Source: Rhypophila decipiens (lineage: Eukaryota; Ascomycota; Sordariomycetes; Sordariales; Naviculisporaceae). Taken from it: DNA of 64,000 nucleotides. The notes below the pieces were generated by a model. The model was not told the DNA's origin. It was given only the letters and a program-made list of their open reading frames with translations, and did not search any database. Every line of letters begins with the position of its first letter. The stretch's first letter is position 1. The position numbers were made by a program, and so were the translations under genes. The stretch covers positions 108,709 to 172,708 of the forward strand of contig MU858121.1 of the NCBI GenBank assembly GCA_033297075.1. The letters are read 5' to 3'. Shown in pieces: positions 24,728 to 35,289 of the stretch.

Positions 24728-25384
24728 GTTGATGTTTCCGTGATGCAACGACCTCGCCGGTCCTAGAAGTCAACAATTCTATTCTGTACGGGGCCAGGCT
24801 AAATATCTCGAAACAGTAGAAACTATATGCCTGCGTTCAAGTCAAAAACATGTCACGATTTTCCAGAAACCAGAACAGTTATATCTGACTGGAGGTTCTG
24901 GGGTTTTAATTCTCAATCTATCCCGACCTGCTTATCACCGAGAGCTTCAGGTGGCAACAAGAAAGGAGGTGGTATCCTCGGTGGCAGCTGTGCAATCATG
25001 CAGCTCAGGAGACCTCAAATGACGCCCTGTCCGGGCTCTGGTTGGCTGGGTAATGCAGCCCTTAAGGGCTACCAGGAACAGTGCTGCATGACGGATTGGG
25101 GCGCAGCGGCTCAACGCGAGTCTTGTACAACGTCTGTATCGCCAATTGACCGGCCACTGAGAGGCCTCATGACATGCTCTTCGATGAGGGGTTGATATGA
25201 AACAAGGTAGGTTGAACCGATGTGAAGCATTGGGAGGGCTGCTGGTGAGGCGTATTTTGACCCCCATGGTCTTTAATGCCGAATTGTTCATATTTCCATG
25301 ATCTCTTGATCCGATCGTTCATCTAAAGACAAAACACTACCAGTAGTATTCCGAATCGTCTCATCATCAACTTCAACATCCTCC
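24728..25384. promoter_or_regulatory. divergent intergenic region
   Basis: The start codons at 24727 (minus) and 25385 (plus) face away from each other across this stretch, so both promoters lie here. No TATA box or repeat was recognised. Confidence 0.45.
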
Positions 25385-26866
25385 ATGGCCGTCCACACCC
25401 CTACGGCGTACCCACTGCGGTCCGTCAACAAAGGGGAACTTGAACAACTTTGCCAGGTGCTTTGGGGCTGGCCTCAATGTCAAGACCCAACCCACTGCTT
25501 CTCAGACGATCATTTTCACCGACTGAGCCTCTTCTTTGACTTCTACAAACAAGTATCGAGTTCCTATGTACCCGACTTTTTCGACCCAGATGACCAGGCG
25601 CTTCGATCGCATCAGGACCTCTTCGATATTATATCTCTTCTTCGAGATTTTGGTGGGCATTCGACCAGGGAGGATTGCAGAAAGATGTATTTCTGGGGCC
25701 GTGCTAGCGAGGACGATATCAAAAAGGATGATGGCACGCCCTGCAACATACCTTTGGCTGACCAAGAACGGGCCTTCAACATTGCGGCGACAGTCATGAC
25801 AATGGTCAGAACGAGCAGCCTTAATGACTTGGCCACTCCATCCTTTGACATAATCACATTGGATGAGGAACAAGGGCGGACAATGCTCCAAGATGTTACC
25901 GGCCCCTTTGTATGGCGCCTGGAGCAAACACTCCTTGAAGCGGTCGTGGATACCTTTCCATCACGGCTACATCCTAGCCTACAACCAGGGGACCCTCAGT
26001 CGAAAACCATATTACATGAATTAACGGCTATAAACCTCACCAAGATCGCCAAGCTCAAATTCATGGGCACAAGTGATCTCCGAAACCACCTGAGGCTTGA
26101 TCCTGTCAGCGGCACCGTTCGTATCTTCCATCACACCTCGTTTCTAAAGCAACACCTGCTTTCTTCGAAACGGGACATTAAGAAGCAGGAACATAACCTT
26201 GCCGCCAACCTCGACTCGACCTCTTCATCGCATTTCCAACAACACGATGGTCCACGCAATAAGCCAAATCCAGCAGGCCGAGATCCAAATATCGAGCCAA
26301 AATCCGCACATGGCCCCCTCCAATCTGCCCCCGAAGCTCATCAACAAGACAGCCTTACTCCAGAAAAGAAAGAAGCAGGATTCATCTTTCCTCGTTCAAT
26401 AGCACTAGAGACACTCCAAACTCTCAACGTCCTCTTCCCGCCGCCCTCCCATCCCCAGTTCCACCAGTGCCAGTCCCTCCTCCGCGGCCTCGTCGCAAAA
26501 TCCACCTTTGACCCGGATATCCTCCGATTCGGGACCACCGCTTATCAACTTCCCTCTGAGTCGTCTTTCCCTTTATCATCTTCACCGTCTTCCTACTCTC
26601 ACGGCAGCGCCAGCATGGGAAAAATAAATTCATCGGGTTCATTCCCAACCTGGGGGACAAGACTAATGACGCTCTACTCTGAGCTAGAAGACCCCACTCC
26701 ACGGAGTATTCTCGATAACTGGCTCGAGAGGAGATCGAAATCCCGTCATGTAATGATGGTTACGTTGGTGGGCGTGACTGTTGCCGTTCTCCTGGGGGTT
26801 CTCAGTTTGGGTGTTAGTATCTTTCAGGCGTGGATTAGTTGGCAGGAGTGGAAGCATCCTGGTTAG
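25385..26866 (+). CDS. tail-anchored membrane protein of unknown family
   Basis: Single exon, 493 residues. The N-terminal 220 residues look globular and conserved in style: LEQLCQVLWGWPQCQDPTHC, then a Trp/Phe-rich helical section and FGGHSTREDCRKMYFWGRA. A polar, low-complexity linker spans about 280-440. The only hydrophobic segment is at the very C terminus (MMVTLVGVTVAVLLGVLSLG), ending in a short WQEWKHPG tail, so a tail-anchored or single-pass topology with the bulk in the cytosol is likely. No signal peptide. I cannot name the family. Position between a trypsin-like gene and a HET gene suggests an accessory role, but that is inference only. Confidence 0.7.
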   Translation: MAVHTPTAYPLRSVNKGELEQLCQVLWGWPQCQDPTHCFSDDHFHRLSLFFDFYKQVSSSYVPDFFDPDDQALRSHQDLFDIISLLRDFGGHSTREDCRKMYFWGRASEDDIKKDDGTPCNIPLADQERAFNIAATVMTMVRTSSLNDLATPSFDIITLDEEQGRTMLQDVTGPFVWRLEQTLLEAVVDTFPSRLHPSLQPGDPQSKTILHELTAINLTKIAKLKFMGTSDLRNHLRLDPVSGTVRIFHHTSFLKQHLLSSKRDIKKQEHNLAANLDSTSSSHFQQHDGPRNKPNPAGRDPNIEPKSAHGPLQSAPEAHQQDSLTPEKKEAGFIFPRSIALETLQTLNVLFPPPSHPQFHQCQSLLRGLVAKSTFDPDILRFGTTAYQLPSESSFPLSSSPSSYSHGSASMGKINSSGSFPTWGTRLMTLYSELEDPTPRSILDNWLERRSKSRHVMMVTLVGVTVAVLLGVLSLGVSIFQAWISWQEWKHPG

Positions 26867-27023
26867 ACCAGATGAGAAGGTAGTAAGTAGATGGTATCTG
26901 GTTCGAGGGATGACTGGCTTTTGTTTGTTTCTAAGTGGTTGTTTATTGTAACTTCTCCCTTGGGTTGGCTTTTTGAGTTCAAACATTGCTTCAGTTCTCC
27001 ATTTTGACATTTGGCCGAAAGCT

Positions 27024-29374
27024 TCATACAATCTCAACTGTTGCAATGACTGCATCTTCAAATATCCCACCTTCACGATGACCCACGCCGACCCTTTCAA
27101 ACGCTCCTTCGACGTGAGCTGATCTGACCAACACGAGAAACCATGTCTCCCGCCCGGCAGAATGAAGCAGCACCCCACCACCAGGAGTGCCCCAAGAAAA
27201 TAACCTGATGCAAAAGTACTGCGGCCCGTTTGTTTCTTCGTTGTCGTCATCATACCGCCATGTACAATATTGACCCGGCTCCTGGCCGACCATATGGCAG
27301 TGGCACTCACAGTTCAGCCAGCAGTTCACCCGCGAATCACTCGCATATAAATCCGGGGTTGCGTTTGGCTCATCCATGACAACCCCAGCGCTGCGCAACT
27401 TCCTATTCCGTACAAATGCCCGGGGGTCACAGAGATTATGTCCGGGACTCGGGGACTGCAAGTCAATCCAGACGAGGTCCACCGGGGCCAAGGCCCCTAC
27501 CAGGACAATAGACCCTCTCAGCACTGCGCTGGTTGGGTCACCTGGCAACTCTTGCTGGCAAACGGCCTTGTCGATTATGCAGACATCGATTAGATCGGGT
27601 TCATGCCTCCCAGTGTCCAGCGGTGACGTGGACTTGTACGTGACCGGTCTATCCGAAGACGCCCATGACCAGCTCGGGATGCGGTACCCTAATTCGTGCT
27701 CATCAACTACACCAGGTTTCGGACGTTCTATCCCGTCTTCTACCGGCCATGCGAGGTCAAAATGGAGGTCTCGCCTCCAGAGACCGGCCAAGTATTCATC
27801 AAGAGATCCATCCTCTAAGCGCATGTTGCCACGGAATAACTTTGCCAGACCTGAAATGGCTCGGAGCTTGTCGTGCTTTTCGGTGACAGACCGGTGCGAA
27901 TATTCGGAAACAAGGGTCCTCCATTTTTGCGAGCTTCTTTAGGTGAACTTGATCCTCCTCTTGGGTTGGGAGTTGTGGAAGCATCCTCGAGCATCTTGTA
28001 TTTGGTGGATGCGCCAAGAGCGCCATATCCTTCATCGTCGTCGTTTTTGAGTGCATGTCCACACTCACAAATCCTGTGGGAGAGGCATTCCCAAAGCATT
28101 TCATTACCGTCGAAGCAGACTCGTCTATTGGGCAGCAATGATTCCTGAAGAGACCATCCCCTCTTGTCCAAGGAAAGTCTTTCTTCAGAATGATGGTAAC
28201 AAAGTTCCTCTGGCGTATAAAAAACTCGAGCGGTTGTGCCCCGTCCGTAGCGTCGATGTCGGGAACGAAACGTTGCTGCCAACTAGGGTCCCCGAACCGC
28301 TGTTTGCCTAAAAAGCTGGTCTGGCAGGAATCAGGCTCCCTTGCCGCAATGGTTAGGAGAGAATTTAAATAGATGTTATGCATTTCCGCTGCATCCTCAA
28401 GCCAGGCGAGCCTGTCATCCTGAATGATACAGAACGAGTCAACCCACAGATGCGAGATCCTGAGGCCGCGGCAGACAGATACTGCGTCCTGAATTGCGCG
28501 TGGCATGGATGAGAACTCAATACTGTCGCAGTGAGACTGTTCGTTCTTTTTGGTGGTTCTCAGGACGCCACCTGTATCCTGTCCCCAGCAGCAGCTGAGA
28601 CAAGCATAGGGTGTAGGCTTGGTAGGTTCGACGAGGAACGGCTCGTGAGATCCATCCCATGAGCCGACATTCATTAGACGTCGGGGTAGGTAGCTTGGAT
28701 TTGGAGGCTCGCAACCCTCGTGGCGCTCAACACAAAAGGAAAGCCATTCCCTGGCCCGCTCGAAAGCGCCCGCGGAATTGCTGTGGGTGATAACGTCAAG
28801 CGTTTGGGCCATGGTGGGACTGGAATAGAGATTGTCGCTACCGGATGGTTGTCGGTATAATGGGTCTGAATTTTCCCGATAGTATTTGTCCCCGTCGGTA
28901 GGGTAAATCATAATTTGAAGAGAGGCGCAAGGTGCTTGTGCTTACCGTAGGAATGCCGAACGAAATAAAATGTGAACCATGAGCTCCAGGCCACTGGTGG
29001 CCTTTCGACCAGGCGAACTATCGGAACGCTTCTGGCCCAAGGCCCCCTGAACCGCCACGGATGTTCAGTTTCAACCTCATTGCCCTCATTGCCCCCCTTA
29101 TCCTCTTCAACCCAGCCCGGCTTTGTCGCCTTGATAACTTGCAAAAGTATCTCGCAATCCATACAAGTCCTGGCATTATTCATTATTGCGGCGATTGAAG
29201 CTCTGTGGAAAACGAACCCGTCGGGGTCTCTTCGCAAAGACACGTGGGGACAGGCCGAACCTGGTCGATAACATTCATCGTCGATATCTATATAGGTGCC
29301 CACTGCCCAGATATGTTAGACAGCCGCATTTACCCTATACCTCCATGGAGGAAAGAAGGCTTTTTGACGTACAT
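27024..29374 (-). pseudogene. HET (heterokaryon incompatibility) gene, frame broken twice
   Basis: HET core motifs are clear: YACLSCCWG (usual Y-x-x-L-S-Y-x-W-G, Tyr replaced by Cys), SHLWVDSFCIIQDDRLAW, MHNIYLNSLLTIAA, then DKRGWSLQESLLPNRR, CECGH and HDKLRAISGLAKLFRG. The exon at 28946-29303 joins that ending near 28865 across an 80-nt GT-AG intron (28866-28945). The downstream coding then occupies all three frames. Frame 1 passes to frame 2 at a run of six T (minus strand, near 28217-28222), and frame 2 to frame 3 at a run of five A (27923-27927). One more base in each run would restore continuity, and no intron fits. It is therefore either a recent pseudogene or an intact gene with two homopolymer errors. 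The start is uncertain: ATG 29374 with a ~45-nt intron is the best guess. Confidence 0.8.
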
Positions 29375-29807
29375 GGAAATATAGTCGGTGGCATAGTTGG
29401 CGACGTATTTGCAGACATTTCGCTCCCTGGCTGGAGAATAGCCGTGGCTGGTGAGACATAATGGAAATTATGGAATGCAACAAAGACGCAGGTATGTCGA
29501 TGCTTTGGTAGAAAAGAAGAAGCTGTGAATTGTTGGTATTTGTTTACAGAATGAAATATTGACAATTCTCGGCCCCGAATTAACAGAGAGGTCCTGGCGC
29601 GAGGGAATGGGAACGAATGTCGTTGCACCCAGCGAAGATGGGAAGTTGGGTAAAATTTGTAATGAAGCATCAGATGGAAGGATCCATTCTATACGTCGTT
29701 GCTCCCGTTTTTGACGTAATACTGCCTTCCCGGCATATGGCAGCCGGCATTGTATCAGCTCTTTCCCCTTTCAAGAGTGGTGACCCAGAACCGTATTGGA
29801 CACTAGT

Positions 29808-30467
29808 CTACAACATGAACGAACACAGTACAAAACCCACCACCAAAATAGATCCCATGTTCAACTTTAAGACCCCGGCCCTATGTAATCCCCAAGAGGA
29901 GGAAGAACCCGACCTCTCGATCCGCCCCGGATTCAACACCGGCGCCCCCTTCTTCAGCCTCTCATAATCAACATACTCGCACGTTCCACTGAGAGCATCC
30001 CTCGACATATTCGACAGACTAAAGTCCCCCATATTTTCCAGCGCATCAACCCTTTTCGCCAGTTGTTTCTGCAAACACTCGTTCCACAAACCAGCCCGTT
30101 TCTCGCTAGTAGTGAAACATGCCGGCCCGCCGTAATAGCCGCACTGCGCATCTAGTCGATACACGGCTGGTGCGTCGCTAGTACTAGGACAACAGTATTC
30201 AAAGAGCATGAAGTCCGAACCTGGATCTTGGATAGACAGTTCTGTGCTTGCGTTGGGTGGGTTCTTGAAGCGGTCGATTTGTATGTAGCATACGATTGGA
30301 ATTTGAAGGTCTGGCGGGGGGCGGTAGCATGCTCTGGCGTCGACGAACCATTGGCCTTGAAACTGATATAAAACGGTGTTAGTACTGGTATATGAGGCAA
30401 GCTTAAGATGTTTACTTGCCCTAGAGTTATAAGTCGTGTTTTGCGCTGGAAGGATCGGGTCTGGCAT
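29808..30467 (-). CDS. small Cys-containing protein with hydrophobic C-terminal tail
   Basis: Two exons (30420-30467, 29808-30362) give 200 residues; the intron 30363-30419 would have a rare GC donor (GCAAGT), an exact TACTAAC-type branch site and a CAG acceptor. Its 57 nt keep the frame, so an unspliced 219-residue form is also possible. The protein has paired cysteines (FEYCCPST, DAQCGYYGGPACFT, LWNECLQK, SGTCEYVD) and ends in a short hydrophobic stretch after GSSSSWG, like a GPI signal or weak membrane anchor. There is no N-terminal signal peptide from the chosen Met, which is odd for such a Cys pattern; a missing 5' exon is possible. Family not recognised. Confidence 0.6.
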   Translation of the reverse strand: MPDPILPAQNTTYNSRASKHLKLASYTSTNTVLYQFQGQWFVDARACYRPPPDLQIPIVCYIQIDRFKNPPNASTELSIQDPGSDFMLFEYCCPSTSDAPAVYRLDAQCGYYGGPACFTTSEKRAGLWNECLQKQLAKRVDALENMGDFSLSNMSRDALSGTCEYVDYERLKKGAPVLNPGRIERSGSSSSWGLHRAGVLKLNMGSILVVGFVLCSFML

Positions 30468-31931
30468 TGTGAGTAGTGCGGTATTATGTTTGTTAGAAAG
30501 ATAATAGTGATATTTGAGAAGTTGTGCCAATGGAAGATGGGGGTGTATGAGATTGAATCCAGGCCACTGGCTGAGGATGCCGACGAGTTGAGCTTGCTTG
30601 TTGATACCGGGTGAGACAGTGATCCGTGTGATGAGGAACTTCTTGTAAGACTTATAACTGAAAGGGAAATGGATTCTGGGAAATCCAACTGGCTCGGGGA
30701 ATGACGATGATTGGGATTCGCGTTGTCGTAGACGCCAAGCCCGTGATCGTGATGCTGTTGGTCTTCCACACCAACTCCGTAGCCGAGCCTAATTTCCTTT
30801 TAGCTCTTGACTTCAGCTGTTTGCTAATAGTTGCGCGCCGGATAATTAGATTAACGAGTTTCAATGAAGTTATGACGTATCCAGGAGCACAAAACGGGTT
30901 GTTGGTAGTTTAAGAAGAGGCAGGTACGATTGGGGCCCATCCGACTCTCTGAAGGATTCCATCCGGGCCGAAGGGGACGTGCCGGATAAAACTAAATGGC
31001 CGACGCTGATCACAACATGCAAGGTGTAGATATGTAAGTGACAACCAAACAAGCCGACGCAATGACCGGGTTTTCTGAACTAAACTGGTAGCATCTTAGG
31101 TACTAGGGGGACCTGTTATCATCGGCGTTAAAGATGGCTGGAGAGTTGATACTTTCGAATGGAAAGGAAGCATGATGGGCTAACAACAAGTTTAATACGA
31201 CTTGGGGGCGTTCTTGATGAGTTCATAAGGCTCCTTCTCGAGTCAGGTCTTCGTTGAGTATCTCAAAGTTGTCAAAGGAAAGATCCCACAGAACAAGTAG
31301 GTCATGGGCCGTACCTGGTGTACTTGAACTTTTACCCTGATCGTTTTGCTATCCGTGCTGAAGTTGATAGTCGGATACTCTTACTGTGAAATGATACATC
31401 ACGAGGGACAAATATTGTCCAGAACATAAACCCTTATTACCCTCGAGACGTAATGATGTTTATAGTGTCTTTAGATGAAAGAGACCATGTTGCGAGTCAT
31501 ATCGTTCGAGATTTTGGTCTTTATCGGTCGGCAAATGAACAGAGAAATGATCATCAGCAACTCACCGAGACTTTTCGTGTCGTACTTGCTATGCAGGACC
31601 TGAGTATTTTGACTTTCGTACAGCTAACAGCGTTTTTTGTAATTAACCTTTATTGCTTTAGTATTTTGTTGGTGACAGGGTAGACCGGACCTTGAACTTC
31701 TGCAATATCGTTGTTGGTCTGGCGTTCCTCATAGAGGGTGGGTTCTCCGTTACATTGTTCCTGATAGATGCTGAAGAGTTCGACAAAAAGATACTTAAGG
31801 AAGGTATTTTCGGTCTACTTTCAATGGAGCTTCTAACCTCTTCAAGTCATCAGCCCCTACACCTTATCCATTTTCATCATTGTAGCTGAGGCAGTCTCAC
31901 GCAACGGGAACTACTGCTCTACGAGCCCATC
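30468..31931. other. intergenic, AT-rich in the right half
   Basis: 1.46 kb without a convincing gene. Short open frames at 30701-30913, 31453-31683 and 31692-31889 have no family signature; the last two might be decayed coding sequence but cannot be supported. Confidence 0.4.
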
Positions 31932-33616
31932 ATGCTACCTGTTCTCCTACTGGCCTCGTTTGGGGCTGCTGCCTCCATTTCTAGCAACATCCGCCGAAAT
32001 GGCAATGATCCAAGCCGATATACCATTTGCGGCGCCGATCGCGGGTAACGTTCAAGCTCCATGGGGTCACTGTTTGTCTTCTCAGCCCTGTCTGACTGTG
32101 ATTCTGTTCTCAGATACACCGAAAGGGACTCTCTCCTTTCAGCAGAATACCTCACAACCAAGGTGATCAGATCCGAGGATCACCATCCGCTGCGAACCAA
32201 CGAGTGCGTCTATGCCCACGTCAACACTACCATTGTCAGCCTTTGCAATGGGAATGCGCGCAACCGCACCGTCAACAGGGCCGAAGTCCAACGTGGGATC
32301 GACCAACTCATCAAGGATTGCGGCCTCGAGGGCGGATTCACTGGTATCCATGTGGTGAATAACCTGACCTTTTCGGCATTCGGTGTGACAGGTGCCTTCA
32401 GACGGGCGTCTTCTGCTCCGACGACAGCGACGAAGAAGCTCAAAGGGCGCGACTGCCGGCTCGCTTATGACGACGTCGCACATACCGACTGCGACTGGAA
32501 GTACCGCATTGACCCGGCCGACGGTAAATGCCACGGAGAATTTATACAGAGTAACGACTGTCAAGCCTTTTGCGAGCTCAAACGGACGGGCCTCTATGGT
32601 CGTGAGTCGCGTCCCGATGGCAAAGGAGGCGATAGGATCAGTCCTGGCTTCACAACCGAGCTCACCGAGACTCAGGAATACACTGTCAGTCACGCATTCT
32701 CCGTTTCGGTTGAAGGGGTCGCCTGGGAGGCTGTGGGGGCCGGACTGGGATATCAGGGTAAGCGTCCCACTTACCACTTCCCACACAACCAGAATAGTCC
32801 TGTCCACTGTCCTTGTACCGCATATTTTCTCGTTGCCAGCTCGAACTAATAACTTTCTCTGCCTGCCTTGCTCGTCTTCAAAGTCTCCTTTTCTGAGACC
32901 AAGGGACATGGCGTCTCCAAGGCAACCGACCAGACTAGTGACAAGTACTTTTCGCGCTGGGTTTTCTTTCCCAAGCTAATCGAGAGCTGCGGAACCGTGG
33001 CAAGGATGCCGGCAAACGTGCCGAGCAACTGCATGGGCGACACGTGTGCCCCTGAATCGGGGCCCGGATGCGATGGGGAAATCGAAACAGTCAGCGACAA
33101 CGTGTGTTCTCTTGCGCCTTTGATTGGGAGTGATGGTAATCCAGAGGTTGACTGGGCACTTCGTAAGTCTTCTTCATACCCACTCCTGACCACGGCCTCC
33201 ACACACGAGTCTCGTTGCGGTCTACCAACTGCCACAACCTGTATTTCAATCTGACCTAACATCTGTCGCAACATGTAGGCTACGAAACGGATGATGGGAC
33301 CCCAGCCCCTTTTGACGAACAGCCCAAGAGCTACCAGCACATCTGCAAAAACGACAAAGGCGACCCAGACGGCGACAAGGACCCAGAGTGCTTTTGCCCT
33401 TGGAAAGTTCAGGAGGGGGTAAGAGGCTGCTTTGATCCAACAAGGCAAGAAGAGCATGATATGTAACGGACGGGACGGAGGGCATGTTTCATCCATGAAC
33501 CTGATCTGTCCTGCTGTTGCCAGGTGAAGCTAGTGAGGAACCGTCTGCTCGCGGGAGCGTTTCTGTTGAGCTATTATCGAATGTCAAAATACATGGACAA
33601 GCTGACTTTCCCATAG
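31932..33616 (+). CDS. secreted cysteine-rich protein of unknown family
   Basis: Five exons (31932-32044, 32114-32757, 32884-33162, 33279-33418, 33524-33616) give 422 residues. Residues 1-14 (MLPVLLLASFGAAA) form a signal peptide. The mature part has about 17 cysteines, N-glycosylation sites (HVNTTIVS, VVNNLTFS) and blocks such as LIKDCGLEGGFTGIHVVNNL, KYFSRWVFFPKLIESCGTVA and ECFCPWKVQEG. I do not recognise the family; it resembles large fungal secreted proteins in effector- or killer-toxin-type neighbourhoods (inference). The frame stops at TAG 33614-33616 but continues open for 90 more codons; a second acceptor (CCATAG, ending at 33616) is in the same phase. See the next entry. Confidence 0.75.
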
Positions 33617-33889
33617 CACGGACAGTCATTGTGTGGTCTGGATGCGGAATACAGTCTGACTTTTGTCCATATTGTCTACATACGGTCTTCGAAGCTGAGC
33701 AATCAGGCCACTGCCAGCAGTGCCAATGTGATTGATGCTGACATGTACAAGAACGCCAAAGACCGAAGGCCAGACATATTAACGCAGCAAGTGTTTGTCG
33801 TTCCGGGAGTGGCGACATTTTTAGGGTGGGGTGTTCTGAGGTTGGAAAAGCCCGTGAACGGCAAGATCGGGCGGGAGACAGATAGTTGA
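33617..33889 (+). pseudogene. in-frame C-terminal continuation beyond TAG 33614
   Basis: The same frame as exon 5 reads HGQSLCGLDAEYSLTFVHIV and later QQVFVVPGVATFLGWGVLRL to TGA 33887-33889. The sequence looks like genuine protein. It may be the original C terminus cut off by a C-to-T change (CAG to TAG, in a CpA context as in RIP), a readthrough extension, or a longer splice form that uses the acceptor ending at 33616 and so removes the stop. Confidence 0.5.
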
Positions 33890-34767
33890 ATGATCCAGTG
33901 ACTGGACCAATCTCAAATGCCCACTGGCAGTACCCCCTGCCGGTGTGTCACGTGCCAGTACCGTGGTCCAGCTGGCACAGAGGTACCCCGCCGTCAAAGA
34001 TGCCTTCGTCCCATCTCCCAATCTGGAAGGCACGATGGTCGTCCCCACGTTTCCCTCACCCCGCCCAGCTTGCGACAACCAATCAATCATTGCCCCAAAG
34101 CCCAGACCTGTGCCTTATAGGGAACATCAAATAGAGCCCAAATAATAATAGCAAGTGGCTCAGTGGTAGTATTGTTGACGACCGGTTCTCTTCACAAATT
34201 GATGACCCAACTCTTCCAGAAGGCCGCCCGTCCAATCCGGCGTGGAGGAGTTTTTCGGAATTCCTCTTCAGGACAAAGATTGATCGGGCCTGCCTGATGT
34301 GGAGTATGTGCGAGATTGTGGACTGCTTGTAATCCAGTAGGCCTCTCTTCCTGAGTTGCAATTTCTTTGTTTCTTTTCTTTTCATATTTAATCTTTCTTC
34401 TCTTTTCATTCCCCCCCCTTCTTTTTACCCATAATGTGTGTTATTACTTAGGCTCGCTAATAGACCCAACTAACTAGAATGGATGATGCTCCTTCTCCTT
34501 CCTTACTGGGTAAACGGTCATTCATTCGCTTACTCTTAAATTGAACTTGCTGTGATATAATGGGCCCTTATTTCTCTGTTTTCTGTCTGCTACGAACGTA
34601 CAAAAGGAGTGATCGTAAAGAAGGTCAAACTAAACATCCAAGAAATCCTTTTCTGATCTAAACAGCATAGTACCCAGGCGTAATTTATCCACCTCCCGCC
34701 TCTTGCTCCGCTCTGATCGTCTAGGTACACCCGAGACCAGCTGCTCTGCCTGCTAGCTCCGTATCAT
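33890..34767. other. intergenic
   Basis: No gene seen. Near 34150 a lone tRNA A-box-like stretch (GTGGCTCAGTGGTAG) occurs without a matching B box or stems. Pyrimidine-rich tracts lie at about 34360-34430. Confidence 0.4.
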
Positions 34768-35144
34768 CTAGTTGCAGATACAGACCCTGTAATCATCGAA
34801 CCCTCAGTCAGTTTCGAAAAACGATATATAGTCCCGCCCGCCCGGGAAGTTTACAGGTTGGGAGCTTGACTTACCGATTCTTGTTGCAATGTCCGCCGTG
34901 GACGTTGCCCAAGATGTTGCACTGCGAATATGAGACGTTGTCAGCTCATTGCAATCACTGCAGTGTATGATGAAGAGAGAAGGTATGTACTTACGTGCAG
35001 ACTACAGCATGCGTCACCGGCGTTGAGCACCCAGACATCGCAGTACTGGCAGCTATCGCGGCGTTCAATCTTGTTTGTGCTGGGAGCCGGGCTGGCTACC
35101 GCGCCGAGGGCGGAGGCGAGGGCGATGACCATGGCGAACTTCAT
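34768..35144 (-). CDS. secreted defensin-like (CS-alpha-beta type) peptide precursor
   Basis: Three exons on minus (34995-35144, 34875-34921, 34768-34786) give only 71 residues. Residues 1-17 are a signal peptide, followed by a short pro-region ending in the dibasic Kex2-type site IERR (26-29). The predicted mature peptide has 42 residues and eight cysteines. Their pattern contains CxxxC (C-S-L-H-C), GGHC and CxC (C-I-C), which define the cysteine-stabilised alpha-beta fold of fungal and invertebrate defensins such as plectasin, plus one extra Cys pair near the N terminus. The last four cysteines appear only after splicing two GT-AG introns (73 and 88 nt), so simple ORF calling misses the fold. 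Known relatives bind lipid II and kill Gram-positive bacteria; activity here is inference. A TATA box sits 140 bp upstream. Confidence 0.85.
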
Positions 35145-35283
35145 TTTGAAGAAGGTTGAGTATGGCGAGTGGAGATTTCTTGTTGATTTGGGTGATGGCA
35201 GAGAAGATGAAGATTGTAGTGCTGATGAGGCTTGGAAGATGAGGATGAAGGATGAGGCCAAGACGAGGCCAGGTCTTGGCTTC

Positions 35284-35289
35284 TTTATA
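35284..35289 (-). promoter_or_regulatory. TATA box of defensin-like gene
   Basis: TATAAA on the minus strand (AAAGTATAAAGAAGCC context), 140 bp 5' of the ATG. A clear TATA box is unusual in this window and fits an inducible secreted gene. Confidence 0.45.

Noticed and set aside
31453..31889. Possible decayed genes upstream of the secreted protein
   Set aside because: Text is weakly protein-like but no motif, splice structure or family supports a call.
32061..32849. Long single-exon ORF starting at 32061 as the gene start
   Set aside because: It begins inside the first intron; starting at 31932 gives a signal peptide and joins in phase at 32114.
34140..34215. tRNA-like stretch with an A box (TGGCTCAGTGG)
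   Set aside because: No acceptor pairing, anticodon stem or correctly spaced B box could be formed.
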